Source: JADMIH01 sp035274425 (GTDB taxonomy: Bacteria > Chloroflexota > Chloroflexia > QHBQ01 > JADMIH01). Taken from it: a stretch of 64,000 bases of DNA. Under the pieces are notes generated by a model. That model had not been told where the DNA came from and did not search any database. It saw nothing but the letters and a program-made list of their open reading frames with translations. The DNA lies in the NCBI GenBank assembly GCA_035274425.1, contig DATEOC010000039.1, forward strand, positions 62,001 to 126,000, in the 5' to 3' direction. Below are positions 1 to 7,303 of the stretch, in pieces. The position numbers and the translations under genes were made by a program. The first letter of the stretch is position 1. Each line of letters begins with the position of its first letter.

Positions 1-379
1 TCCTTTTTAAACGGTAACAGAAGCCTAACTTGTAATTCAATTTGCACTATATGGCATAAAGAGATTGTTACTATACGATACTTTAGATTGAATGGCAAAC
101 CTGGCTCATACTGGGTCAGAACCTAATCAGAGGTGCAATGCCGAAGGCTAAGGAATCTCCTGAGCTTTGTCGTTCTGAGAGATTCTGAACCAAGCGAAGT
201 ATAATGTTCATACTTTACAAGCTCTCCCTGGCTTTGGATGGTGTGGTACGATAGATGTAACCCTGTGGCGTATTTTTGTACAGGTCATCTTCTCTTTTCT
301 GTGCGCTCCCTAGCGTCGATCTACAACGTCCCAGCACATAGTCAGCGCATGGCATCGTCTCTCGGGTTCTTTTCAACGA
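1..379. other. Intergenic region without a convincing gene
   Basis: Leader region of the first gene. It is AT-rich at the left end. I see no palindrome, tandem repeat or well-spaced consensus promoter that I would defend. The short open frames here lack ribosome-binding sites and resemble no known protein. Confidence 0.5.
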
Positions 380-2464
380 ATGGATGGTGTTATGCGGTAC
401 CTCTCTTTCACGTCACGGCATCGCGCGGCGAGCGTGCTGGTGCTGTTGCTTCTTGCGCTTGCCCCGGCGAAGCTTTTCTTACCCGGCCAGGCTGAAAGCC
501 CTGACCATGCCCAAAGTGTCACCTATGCTCAAAGCGGCGACGTTGCCGTGGAACTGTCCAAGTTCAGTTATGCTCCCACCTCGCTCAATATCGTGGTGGG
601 GAGCACGGTAGCGTGGTCCAACAAAGACCCTGCCACGCACAATGTAGCGATGGACGAGGGGCCGGAGCTGTTCGTATCCCCGGTGCTGGCGCAAGGGGCG
701 ACGGTGCGCTTTACCTTCACGAAGCCGGGGAAGTACCATTACTTCTGCGAGTGGCACCCTGAGATGAAGGGGGAGATCACCGTAGCTTCCGCGAGCGGCT
801 CCACGGACGCGCTTCCGCCAATAGGAGCGCGCCTCTTCGCCGAGACGGGGAGGACGGTGCGTGGCGCGTTCCTCGATTACTGGCAGACTCGCGGCGGGCT
901 GCCCCAGCAGGGCTTCCCTATCTCGGAGGAGATACAGGAGAAGAGCGATACCGACGGCAAGTTCTACACCGTCCAGTACTTTGAGCGTGCGGTATTCGAG
1001 ATGCACCCTGAGAATAAAGCTCCTTATGATGTGCTCCTCTCCTTGCTGGGCAACTTCCAGTACAAGCAGAAGTACCCAAAGGGCGCGCCCAACCAGCAGG
1101 CGAATAGCTCGGCAGGCTCAATCGTGTTCAAAGAGACGGGTAAGCACCTGGGGGGTAAGTTCCTCGAATATTGGAATCAGAATGGCGGGCTAGCCCAGCA
1201 GGGTTTCCCCATCTCTGAGGAGTTCGAGGAGAAGAACGACCTGAACGGCAAGACGTATCTCGTGCAGTACTTTGAGCGGGCGGTGTTCGAGTTGCACCCT
1301 GAGAACAAGCCTCCTTATGATATATTGCTGTCCCAATTGGGGAAGTTCCGCTATGATCGCGTAGCGAAGGGGAAGCCTGGGGCGGGTATCTACGCTACGG
1401 GGCTTTCGTCCAGCCCACAGCATTATCTATTGCTCGCCGGGCCACACGCGCAGGCCGGGGTCAACGCGTGGATATACGACCAGGACCCCAAGCCTGTGGT
1501 GGGGTGGGTGAACGAGTTGGGGGTGAAATGGGTGTTGCACCAGTTGTCGTGGTACCAGATCGAGCCGGAGAAGGGGGTTTACAGGTGGGACAAGATAGAC
1601 CCGGCGGTGAACGCTCTCAAAGCGGCTGGGATGAACATCATATTGCACCCGGTACACGCGCCGACGTGGGCATGGACCTCGGATAAGGTGGGCTATCCGA
1701 AAGACCCGGCGGACTTCGCGCGCTTTATGACGGCGGTGGCGCAGCGCTACAAGGGGAAGGTCGCGGGGTACCAGATATGGAACGAGCCGAACTTCGCGCA
1801 CGAGACCGGACCGCACGCCTCTGTATCGCATTATGCTGCCATCCTGAAAGGGGGCTATACGGCAGTGAAAGCGGTTGACCCGCAGGCTATCGTCATTTCG
1901 GGGGCGCTTACTCCTACGGGGATAAATGATCCCTTCGTAGCGGTCGACGATGTGTTGTTCCTGAAGCGGTTGTACGCTTACAATAGCGGGGAGCTGAAGG
2001 GGTACTTTGACGTGCTGGGGGTGCACCCAGGCTCCAACGCCAACCCACCCGACACGATGTGGCCCGATAAGCCGGGGCCGGGGCCAGGCTGGACCACCCA
2101 CCCCAGCTTCTACTTCAGGCGCATCGAGCAGCTACGCCAGGTCATGGTGGAGAATGGCGACGCGCAGAAGCAGATGTGGCTGACCGAGTTTGGCTGGGCG
2201 AGCACGGAGAAGGCCGCGCCCGGCTTCGAGTACGCCGAGCAGACGAGCGAGCAGGAGCAGGCTGACTATCTGGCGAGAGCCTTTCGGATGGGGCGGGACC
2301 AATATCCCTGGATGGGGCCGATGCTGGTGTTCGGGCTGAACTTCTCGCTGCCGAACGTGGCAACGGAGCCTACAGACGAGCGTATAGCATGGTCGCTGTT
2401 GCGGCGGGATGGGAGCAAGAGGCCATCTTACTTCGCGGTGAAGGATTACGCGGGGGGTAAATAG
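380..2464 (+). CDS. Secreted cupredoxin / surface-module / glycoside hydrolase fusion
   Basis: Secreted three-part protein of 694 residues. Residues 1-40 contain a basic start and a hydrophobic stretch (about 17-31) that reads as a signal peptide. Residues about 45-135 form a plastocyanin-like cupredoxin; the type 1 copper ligands appear as H87, C123, H126 and M129. Residues about 150-235 and 247-330 are two copies of the QYFERAVFE module shared with four other proteins in this window. Residues about 335-690 resemble a clan GH-A (GH39/GH5-like) barrel, with candidate acid/base E469 in WNEPN and nucleophile E603 in TEFGW. The domain calls are read from motifs; substrate and exact GH family are unknown. 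ATG 380 or ATG 392 could be the start, neither with a strong Shine-Dalgarno. A long palindrome follows the stop codon. Confidence 0.8.
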   Translation: MDGVMRYLSFTSRHRAASVLVLLLLALAPAKLFLPGQAESPDHAQSVTYAQSGDVAVELSKFSYAPTSLNIVVGSTVAWSNKDPATHNVAMDEGPELFVSPVLAQGATVRFTFTKPGKYHYFCEWHPEMKGEITVASASGSTDALPPIGARLFAETGRTVRGAFLDYWQTRGGLPQQGFPISEEIQEKSDTDGKFYTVQYFERAVFEMHPENKAPYDVLLSLLGNFQYKQKYPKGAPNQQANSSAGSIVFKETGKHLGGKFLEYWNQNGGLAQQGFPISEEFEEKNDLNGKTYLVQYFERAVFELHPENKPPYDILLSQLGKFRYDRVAKGKPGAGIYATGLSSSPQHYLLLAGPHAQAGVNAWIYDQDPKPVVGWVNELGVKWVLHQLSWYQIEPEKGVYRWDKIDPAVNALKAAGMNIILHPVHAPTWAWTSDKVGYPKDPADFARFMTAVAQRYKGKVAGYQIWNEPNFAHETGPHASVSHYAAILKGGYTAVKAVDPQAIVISGALTPTGINDPFVAVDDVLFLKRLYAYNSGELKGYFDVLGVHPGSNANPPDTMWPDKPGPGPGWTTHPSFYFRRIEQLRQVMVENGDAQKQMWLTEFGWASTEKAAPGFEYAEQTSEQEQADYLARAFRMGRDQYPWMGPMLVFGLNFSLPNVATEPTDERIAWSLLRRDGSKRPSYFAVKDYAGGK

Positions 2465-2533
2465 GCAGGATTATCGCCACTCCTGGGCAAAGACAACATT
2501 CTTCCCCAACTGTCAGACTCGGTACAAAGAGAA

Positions 2534-2582
2534 GATAAAGCACGAAAATAGGCGGCTGCGCCGCCTATTTTCGTGCTTTATC
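2534..2582. terminator. Perfect 23-bp-arm palindrome, probable bidirectional terminator
   Basis: Two 23-nt arms are exactly complementary around a 3-nt loop. A GC core (GGCGGC/GCCGCC) is flanked by an A4 tract on the left and a T4 tract on the right, as expected for an intrinsic terminator readable from both sides. The arms continue about 12 bp beyond the U-tract, which termination does not require. Confidence 0.75.
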
Positions 2583-2661
2583 TTGAGGAATGTAACTCTT
2601 CGCGTATTAAGCCTCATTGGCCTATATTTTGACAGACAATTATGTGGAGGGCAATGGAAAG

Positions 2662-4608
2662 ATGATTCCCCGACGAATGCTTACGACGTTCTTGATGATG
2701 TTGGGTTTGATGATGCTGTTGGCAGGGCAGTCGCCGACCGGCAGCATGGCCTTCGGCAGCATAAATATTGACAGTCCGCAGGCAACACGTAACCTATATG
2801 CCTCGGTAAGTGGGGGCGCGTGCCCCACCCCTAGCTTCGGACCTCCCACAAACTATGCGGTTGGACAGTCGCCTAGCTTCGCGGCCACGGCAGACTTCAA
2901 CCACGACGACAATCTCGACCTCGTAAGCGCGAACAATACGGACATCTCGGTGCTGCTGGGTAATGGACTCGGCGGGTTCGGTACGGCCACAAACTTCGCG
3001 ACCGGGGATGGGAGTAATTCGATAGCGATTGGGGATTTCAATCACGATGACAACCTGGATGTTGCCACCGCTAACGCAAGCGATTTCCCGGAGAACGTGT
3101 CAGTGCTACTTGGTAACGGTACGGGCGGGTTCAGCCCGGCTACCAACTACACGGCGGGCACGACCGCCTACTCAGTCGACACCGGGGACTTCAACCACGA
3201 CAACAATCTGGACCTGGTGGTAGCAAACTTCAACACCGCCGATGTTTCCATCTTCCTGGGCAACGGCACAGGGGGCTTCAGCGCACCCACCAACTTCCCG
3301 GCAGGAACACGCCCGGCGTGGGTATCGGTGGGTGAGTTCAACGGCGACACCCACCTAGATCTCGCGGTGGCGGATATAAACACCCCCGCCGTCATGGTGC
3401 TGCTTGGCAATGGCACCGGGGGCTTCAGCGCGCCCACCGGCTATGCTACCGATACGGAGCTTGCTTCGGTGGAGGTGGCCGACGTGAATCACGACATGAT
3501 TCAAGACCTGGTCACCGCGAACTCTTTCGCTAGATCTCTATCTATCCTGCTGGGCAACGGAGACGGCACCTTCGATGCTGCGACTAACGTGACGATGCCA
3601 GGTTTCCCTCTAACTGTTTCGGTGAGCGATCTGAACCTTGACGGTGACCCGGACCTCGCCGTCGCACAGCAGAACCCAAGTAGCCTGGAGGTGCTCCTCG
3701 GCGATGGGGCAGGGGGCTTTAGTGCGCCCGTCAGCTTCCAAGCGGGGACATTCCCGAGGTCGGTCGCATTCGGGGACTACAACCGCGACGGCGGCCTTGA
3801 CATGGCAACTGCTAACTCCGGCTCCAATAACGTGTCGGTGCTCTTGAATAACTGCCATCCTGAAGCGACGGCCACACCGAGCGCTACCGCTTCCGCTACT
3901 GCAAGCAGCACATCGACATCTACAGCTACAGCAACGATTACGCCTACCACCGTAGCGGCTACTCCGACGGTTGAGGCCACCGCTACCCCGTGCACTATCT
4001 CCTTCGGCGACGTGCCAGTCGGCAGTACATTCTACCCATTTGTAGAGTGCCTGGCGTGCAGAGGCATCATCTCAGGGTACGGAGACGGCACGTTCCATCC
4101 GGGCAATGAGATAACGCGGGGGCAGATAGCCAAGATGGTGAGTAACTCTGCCAACATCAACGACGATCCTGGTCCGCAGATGTTCGAGGATGTAGACATT
4201 ACCAACACCTTCTACACATGGATCAACCGCCTGGCAAATCGTGGGTACATGGGTGGGTATCCGTGTGGAGGGGAGGGTGAGCCTTGCGGCGGGGATAACA
4301 GGCCTTACTTCCGTCCGTTTTCAAACGCGACTAGGGGACAGCTCGCCAAGATTGTGAGTAATGCGGCAGGGATAGGAGGCACGCCTACGGGGCAGTTCTA
4401 CGCTGACGTGCTGGAAGACCACCCATTCTACGTATGGATTATGCGCCTGACGGGACTAGGCGTGATGTCAGGATACCCGTGCGGGGGAGAGGGCGAGCCT
4501 TGCGACGAAGACAATCGCCCGTACTTCCGACCTTTCAGTAACGTGACTAGAGGTCAGGCATCGAAGATAGTCGCCAACACGTTCTTCCCAAATTGCGAGT
4601 CGCGGTAA
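2662..4608 (+). CDS. Secreted FG-GAP/VCBS repeat protein with three SLH domains
   Basis: Surface protein of 648 residues. ATG 2662 is preferred over TTG 2617 because GGAGG lies 11 nt upstream and the protein then begins with a classical signal peptide (MIPRRMLTTFLMMLGLMMLL). About seven FG-GAP/VCBS repeats follow, each carrying a calcium-type FNHDDNLDL loop and an LLGNGxGGF strand, suggesting a beta-propeller. A Thr/Ala/Ser/Pro-rich linker (about residues 405-440) leads to three C-terminal S-layer homology domains, seen from FxDV...YGDGTFHP...TRGQ patterns. The second and third SLH units carry an inserted PCGGEGEPC loop that could form a disulfide. Known SLH domains bind cell-wall polymers, so this protein is probably displayed on the cell surface. 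Ligand unknown. Confidence 0.85.
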   Translation: MIPRRMLTTFLMMLGLMMLLAGQSPTGSMAFGSINIDSPQATRNLYASVSGGACPTPSFGPPTNYAVGQSPSFAATADFNHDDNLDLVSANNTDISVLLGNGLGGFGTATNFATGDGSNSIAIGDFNHDDNLDVATANASDFPENVSVLLGNGTGGFSPATNYTAGTTAYSVDTGDFNHDNNLDLVVANFNTADVSIFLGNGTGGFSAPTNFPAGTRPAWVSVGEFNGDTHLDLAVADINTPAVMVLLGNGTGGFSAPTGYATDTELASVEVADVNHDMIQDLVTANSFARSLSILLGNGDGTFDAATNVTMPGFPLTVSVSDLNLDGDPDLAVAQQNPSSLEVLLGDGAGGFSAPVSFQAGTFPRSVAFGDYNRDGGLDMATANSGSNNVSVLLNNCHPEATATPSATASATASSTSTSTATATITPTTVAATPTVEATATPCTISFGDVPVGSTFYPFVECLACRGIISGYGDGTFHPGNEITRGQIAKMVSNSANINDDPGPQMFEDVDITNTFYTWINRLANRGYMGGYPCGGEGEPCGGDNRPYFRPFSNATRGQLAKIVSNAAGIGGTPTGQFYADVLEDHPFYVWIMRLTGLGVMSGYPCGGEGEPCDEDNRPYFRPFSNVTRGQASKIVANTFFPNCESR

Positions 4609-4638
4609 GAGAGATGGTAAGAAGATGAATCAGGAATG

Positions 4639-4676
4639 GGGGCAGGCACGGGGACCTGCCCCTACCCATGTTTTTT
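4639..4676 (+). terminator. GGGGCAGG/CCTGCCCC hairpin with T-run
   Basis: An 8-bp GC stem (4639-4646 with 4655-4662) is followed after a few bases by T6 (4671-4676), so it can terminate the FG-GAP/SLH gene. The stem ends in GCCCCTAC and belongs to a dispersed hairpin family with four other members in this window. Confidence 0.55.
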
Positions 4677-4802
4677 GCCGAGAATGAAAAGGCCTGTTAT
4701 CTTAGGCAGGGCTGCTACAATGTCGGAGACAGCACATGAAGGCCAGAGCAACAGCCCTCAGCCCATCATCCTGAGAGGGCAGCCAAGAACTGTAACATTT
4801 AG

Positions 4803-4888
4803 CCTGTCATTCTGAGCGAAGCGAAGAATCTCCAAGCTTGGGCGTGTGGATAGATTTTTAGATCCTTCGCTTCGCTCAGAATGACAGG
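4803..4888. repeat. CCTGTCATTC palindromic element, copy 1
   Basis: An 86-bp imperfect inverted repeat. The left arm begins CCTGTCATTCTGAGCGAAGC and the right arm is its near complement, ending GAATGACAGG. An AAGAACTGTAA box stands just outside the left arm. Four more copies occur at 7113, 20517, 30510 and 59410. It encodes nothing and looks like a MITE- or REP-like mobile element. Confidence 0.8.
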
Positions 4889-4960
4889 CGAGAAGTTGCT
4901 GCTCCGTGCGACATGTACTCTCTCTGACTTTGCATCAGCCCTGCTACTCCCGTTAGCATA

Positions 4961-4989
4961 TTGACAGGATATCGAGGTTGTGCTTTAAT
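4961..4989 (+). promoter_or_regulatory. Sigma-70-type promoter of the carbonic anhydrase gene
   Basis: TTGACA (4961-4966), a 17-bp spacer and TTTAAT (4984-4989) form a near-consensus promoter. It predicts a transcript start near 4996 and an untranslated leader of about 310 nt. The leader contains a possible 11-codon ORF (ATG 5103 to TAG 5138, GGAGG two bases upstream). A role as leader peptide is speculative. Confidence 0.55.
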
Positions 4990-5308
4990 AGGCATGGCCC
5001 TGCTATGGTGCGTGTATCAGGCATCATTACAGAAGGCTCAACTTAATATAGGTTACGTTTGAGCGTGGCTATAGACAAGCTCAGGCGTATTTGTTGGAGG
5101 TGATGTCTATTTATATCTCTCTCCTCTCCGTGTCGTAGCTGGGGCGTTTCGTGTGGCAGCGTTATTTCTTGTTATAGTTTTCTTTGCTCTTCATAATTCC
5201 CGCGTTTCAAGCTTTACAGCCCTGTCTTACAGAGAGGATGGTAAGAACCTGCGTATGTGAATTCCAAATATGGCGGACAATGGAGTCCTATAAGGAGGAT
5301 ATTCAAGG

Positions 5309-6214
5309 ATGAAAAAGCTAACCGTATTAGCGTTATTTCTGATGTTCGCCTTCAGCCTGGGGCAGGTTGCGGGGGGGCTGGCGGTGGCGAGCCAGGATGT
5401 GCATTGGACATACGAAGGGCACGACGGGCCAGAGCACTGGGGTGAGCTTAGCCCCGACTTCGCTTTATGCTCGGATGGGAAGGAGCAAACGCCTATCGAC
5501 GTTCCCTCAAATACGCCCGCTAACCCCTCCGGCATTATGTTCCAGTACATGCCCAGCAAGCTGAATATCGGCAACAACGGGCATACGATCCAGATTACCT
5601 ATGACGGGGGCAGCTCCATCGAGGTGGGAGGGAAGAAGTATGACCTCTTGCAGTTCCACTTCCACGCTCTGAGCGAGCATACTATCGATGGCGCGCATGG
5701 GGATATGGAGGTGCACTTCGTACATAAGAGCGCCGACGGGGCCTTAGCGGTGGTCGGGGCGTTGATACATGGTGGCGCGGAGAACGCCGCGTACGCGCCG
5801 GTGATGTCAAACCTACCCGCCAAGGAGACTGCGGCGGTGACGGTCCCAGGCGTGATGATAGACGCCGATGACCTGATACCGGCGGACCATGAATACTGGA
5901 ACTACCACGGCTCGCTCACCACGCCTCCTTGCTCGGAAGGGGTGAACTGGCTGCTGATGACCAACCCGCTGGAGATGTCTGAAGCGCAGATAGAGGCCTA
6001 CACGACGATATACGATAACAACTACCGGCCCATACAGGAGTTCAATGACCGCACATTCTTCGTTGGCGGCCAGCCCGTCGCGACTGAGGCAACGCCTGTG
6101 GGTATGCCTACGACGGGGAGCGGTGGTGACTACACGGTCCCGTTGGTGACGTTCGTGCTTACGGCGCTCGCCTCTGTGTGGGCGGGAATGACGCTCTCCC
6201 GGCGCAAGGTATAG
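5309..6214 (+). CDS. Alpha-class carbonic anhydrase, secreted and C-terminally anchored
   Basis: Interconverts CO2 and bicarbonate outside the membrane. The 301-residue protein starts with a signal peptide (residues 1-28). The alpha-CA zinc ligands are visible as H117 and H119 in QFHFH and H136 in EVHFVH. The SLTTPPCSE active-site segment near residue 215 is also present, and its Cys can pair with C54 as in other bacterial alpha-CAs. After about residue 255 come a linker, an MPTTG motif, a membrane helix and a terminal RRK. This resembles a sortase-type signal with Met in place of Leu, though it may be a simple membrane tail. AAGGAGG (5292-5298) supports ATG 5309. A strong promoter lies far upstream and a long palindrome follows the gene. 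Confidence 0.92.
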   Translation: MKKLTVLALFLMFAFSLGQVAGGLAVASQDVHWTYEGHDGPEHWGELSPDFALCSDGKEQTPIDVPSNTPANPSGIMFQYMPSKLNIGNNGHTIQITYDGGSSIEVGGKKYDLLQFHFHALSEHTIDGAHGDMEVHFVHKSADGALAVVGALIHGGAENAAYAPVMSNLPAKETAAVTVPGVMIDADDLIPADHEYWNYHGSLTTPPCSEGVNWLLMTNPLEMSEAQIEAYTTIYDNNYRPIQEFNDRTFFVGGQPVATEATPVGMPTTGSGGDYTVPLVTFVLTALASVWAGMTLSRRKV

Positions 6215-6230
6215 AGGAATAAGGGTTTTT

Positions 6231-6281
6231 CTTCACTCAATGAAAATGAGCGCTTGCGGCGCTCATTTTCATTGAGTGAAG
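6231..6281. terminator. Perfect 23-bp-arm palindrome, probable bidirectional terminator
   Basis: Two exact 23-nt arms flank a 5-nt loop. GAGCGC/GCGCTC forms the core, with A4 and T4 tracts on either side, and the outer arms (CTTCACTCAATG) continue the pairing. It lies 16 bp after the carbonic anhydrase stop codon and directly before the tetR promoter region. Confidence 0.75.
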
Positions 6282-6341
6282 AATTGCTTTGTCAGGGGTA
6301 GGTCTTTAGAAGTATTTGCAGATTATTTTTGAGGAGGGGTA

Positions 6342-6370
6342 TTGACAACCGGCAAAAGGTGTGCTATTCT
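6342..6370 (+). promoter_or_regulatory. Promoter of the TetR-family gene
   Basis: TTGACA (6342-6347), an exact 17-bp spacer, then TATTCT (6365-6370). The predicted transcript start (near 6377) falls on the first base of the operator palindrome. Transcription from here would leave no leader for the GTG at 6392, so it supports the ATG at 6434. Confidence 0.7.
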
Positions 6371-6376
6371 ATCGGT

Positions 6377-6391
6377 GAATGAAGTTCATTC
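6377..6391. promoter_or_regulatory. Probable TetR operator GAATGAA-G-TTCATTC
   Basis: A perfect 7-bp inverted repeat around one central base, placed at about +1 to +15 of the predicted transcript. It resembles the TGAATGA/TCATTCA boxes bound by some TetR-family regulators, such as the FadR boxes of Bacillus. Autoregulation by the adjacent TetR protein is an inference from position. Confidence 0.6.
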
Positions 6392-6433
6392 GTGAAAAAC
6401 GTAACAGCAGATATAGGGAGTGCGGGAGGCGGA

Positions 6434-7075
6434 ATGGTATCTGGGATAGGGTATAAGGGTCCGAGGGAGCAGCAGAAAGGGGACGATCCGGCCAAGCGGG
6501 AGGCGATTATAGATGCTTCGCGCACGCTCTTCACCACGAAGGGGTATGAGGCTACGACGATGGCCGAGGTCGCACGGCACGCAGGGGTGGGGGTCGGCAC
6601 GGTCTACCTATATTTCAAGAACAAGAGCGAGCTTCTGTACGCGGTCAAGGGCGACTGGGACATGGAGTTCTTGCGCTTCATGGCCCAACCGGAGATACAG
6701 GCTATCCCCCACCATTTGCGCGCTCGCCCCTTTATAGAGGCGGCCTTCGCATTGTGCGAGCAGCACACCGATATGGTGCAGTTGATGGGCATGCAGCCTG
6801 AGCAGGTGGGGGACTGGTACGACCAGGACGCCAGTAAGGTCGTGCAGGCGCTCCAGGTGATGTTCGAGGAGGGTATTGCCGCAGGAGCGTTCAGGCCTGT
6901 GGACGCCAAAGCAGCGGCTGTCATATCGTTCGGGATGGTGAACCAAGCCCTTATACAGTGCTTCATGCTAGAGGGTGGAAAAGATAAGCAGCGGTATATA
7001 GACGCTCTGGTAGATGCGATGGAGGAATGGCTTTTGGGGGACGACGGACGACGGACGACGGACGATGAAGAGTAG
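6434..7075 (+). CDS. TetR-family transcriptional regulator
   Basis: DNA-binding repressor of 213 residues. The N-terminal helix-turn-helix domain is clear (about residues 20-68, with the recognition region GVGTVYLYFKNKSEL), followed by an all-helical ligand domain. ATG 6434 is chosen because GGGAGGCGGA precedes it and the promoter upstream would leave GTG 6392 essentially leaderless. The gene sits upstream of an MMPL exporter, the usual arrangement for TetR control of lipid or drug export, so that gene and itself are the likely targets. The last dozen residues (GDDGRRTTDDEE) are encoded by a GACGGAC 7-bp tandem repeat that has run into the reading frame, so the C-terminal tail is probably not functional. 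Confidence 0.88.
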   Translation: MVSGIGYKGPREQQKGDDPAKREAIIDASRTLFTTKGYEATTMAEVARHAGVGVGTVYLYFKNKSELLYAVKGDWDMEFLRFMAQPEIQAIPHHLRARPFIEAAFALCEQHTDMVQLMGMQPEQVGDWYDQDASKVVQALQVMFEEGIAAGAFRPVDAKAAAVISFGMVNQALIQCFMLEGGKDKQRYIDALVDAMEEWLLGDDGRRTTDDEE

Positions 7076-7112
7076 AGAAGTATCAGAAAGGGACAAGAAC
7101 TGTAAGTCTATA

Positions 7113-7198
7113 CCTGTCATTCCGAACGGAGTGAGGAATCTCCAAGCTCGTAGGTGTGGATAGATTTTTAGATTCTTCGCTTCGCTCAGAATGACAGG
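7113..7198. repeat. CCTGTCATTC palindromic element, copy 2
   Basis: An 86-bp copy between tetR and the MMPL gene. The left arm carries the GAACGGAGTGAGG variant and the right arm the CTTCGCTTCGCTCAG variant, so the arms are no longer fully complementary. The left flank has AAGAACTGTAA and the right flank GTACAGTTTT, which together suggest an extended element of about 115 bp with terminal inverted repeats. Confidence 0.8.
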
Positions 7199-7228
7199 GG
7201 AAGAGTACAGTTTTCGTAGGGCATACCA

Positions 7229-7272
7229 CGCATCACGTTTCACGTTTCACGTTTCACGTTTCACGTTTCACG
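7229..7272. repeat. TCACGTT 7-bp tandem array
   Basis: Six consecutive 7-bp units (TCACGTT/CCACGCA variants at the edge) directly upstream of the MMPL ribosome-binding site. This is one of many 7-bp arrays in the window. Confidence 0.85.
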
Positions 7273-7303
7273 CAGCAGAGATCACGTATAGGAGGGTAAG
7301 GGA

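Noticed and set aside
238..495. 85-codon open frame at the left edge
   Set aside because: It overlaps the signal peptide of the cupredoxin/glycosidase gene in another frame and has no start signal.
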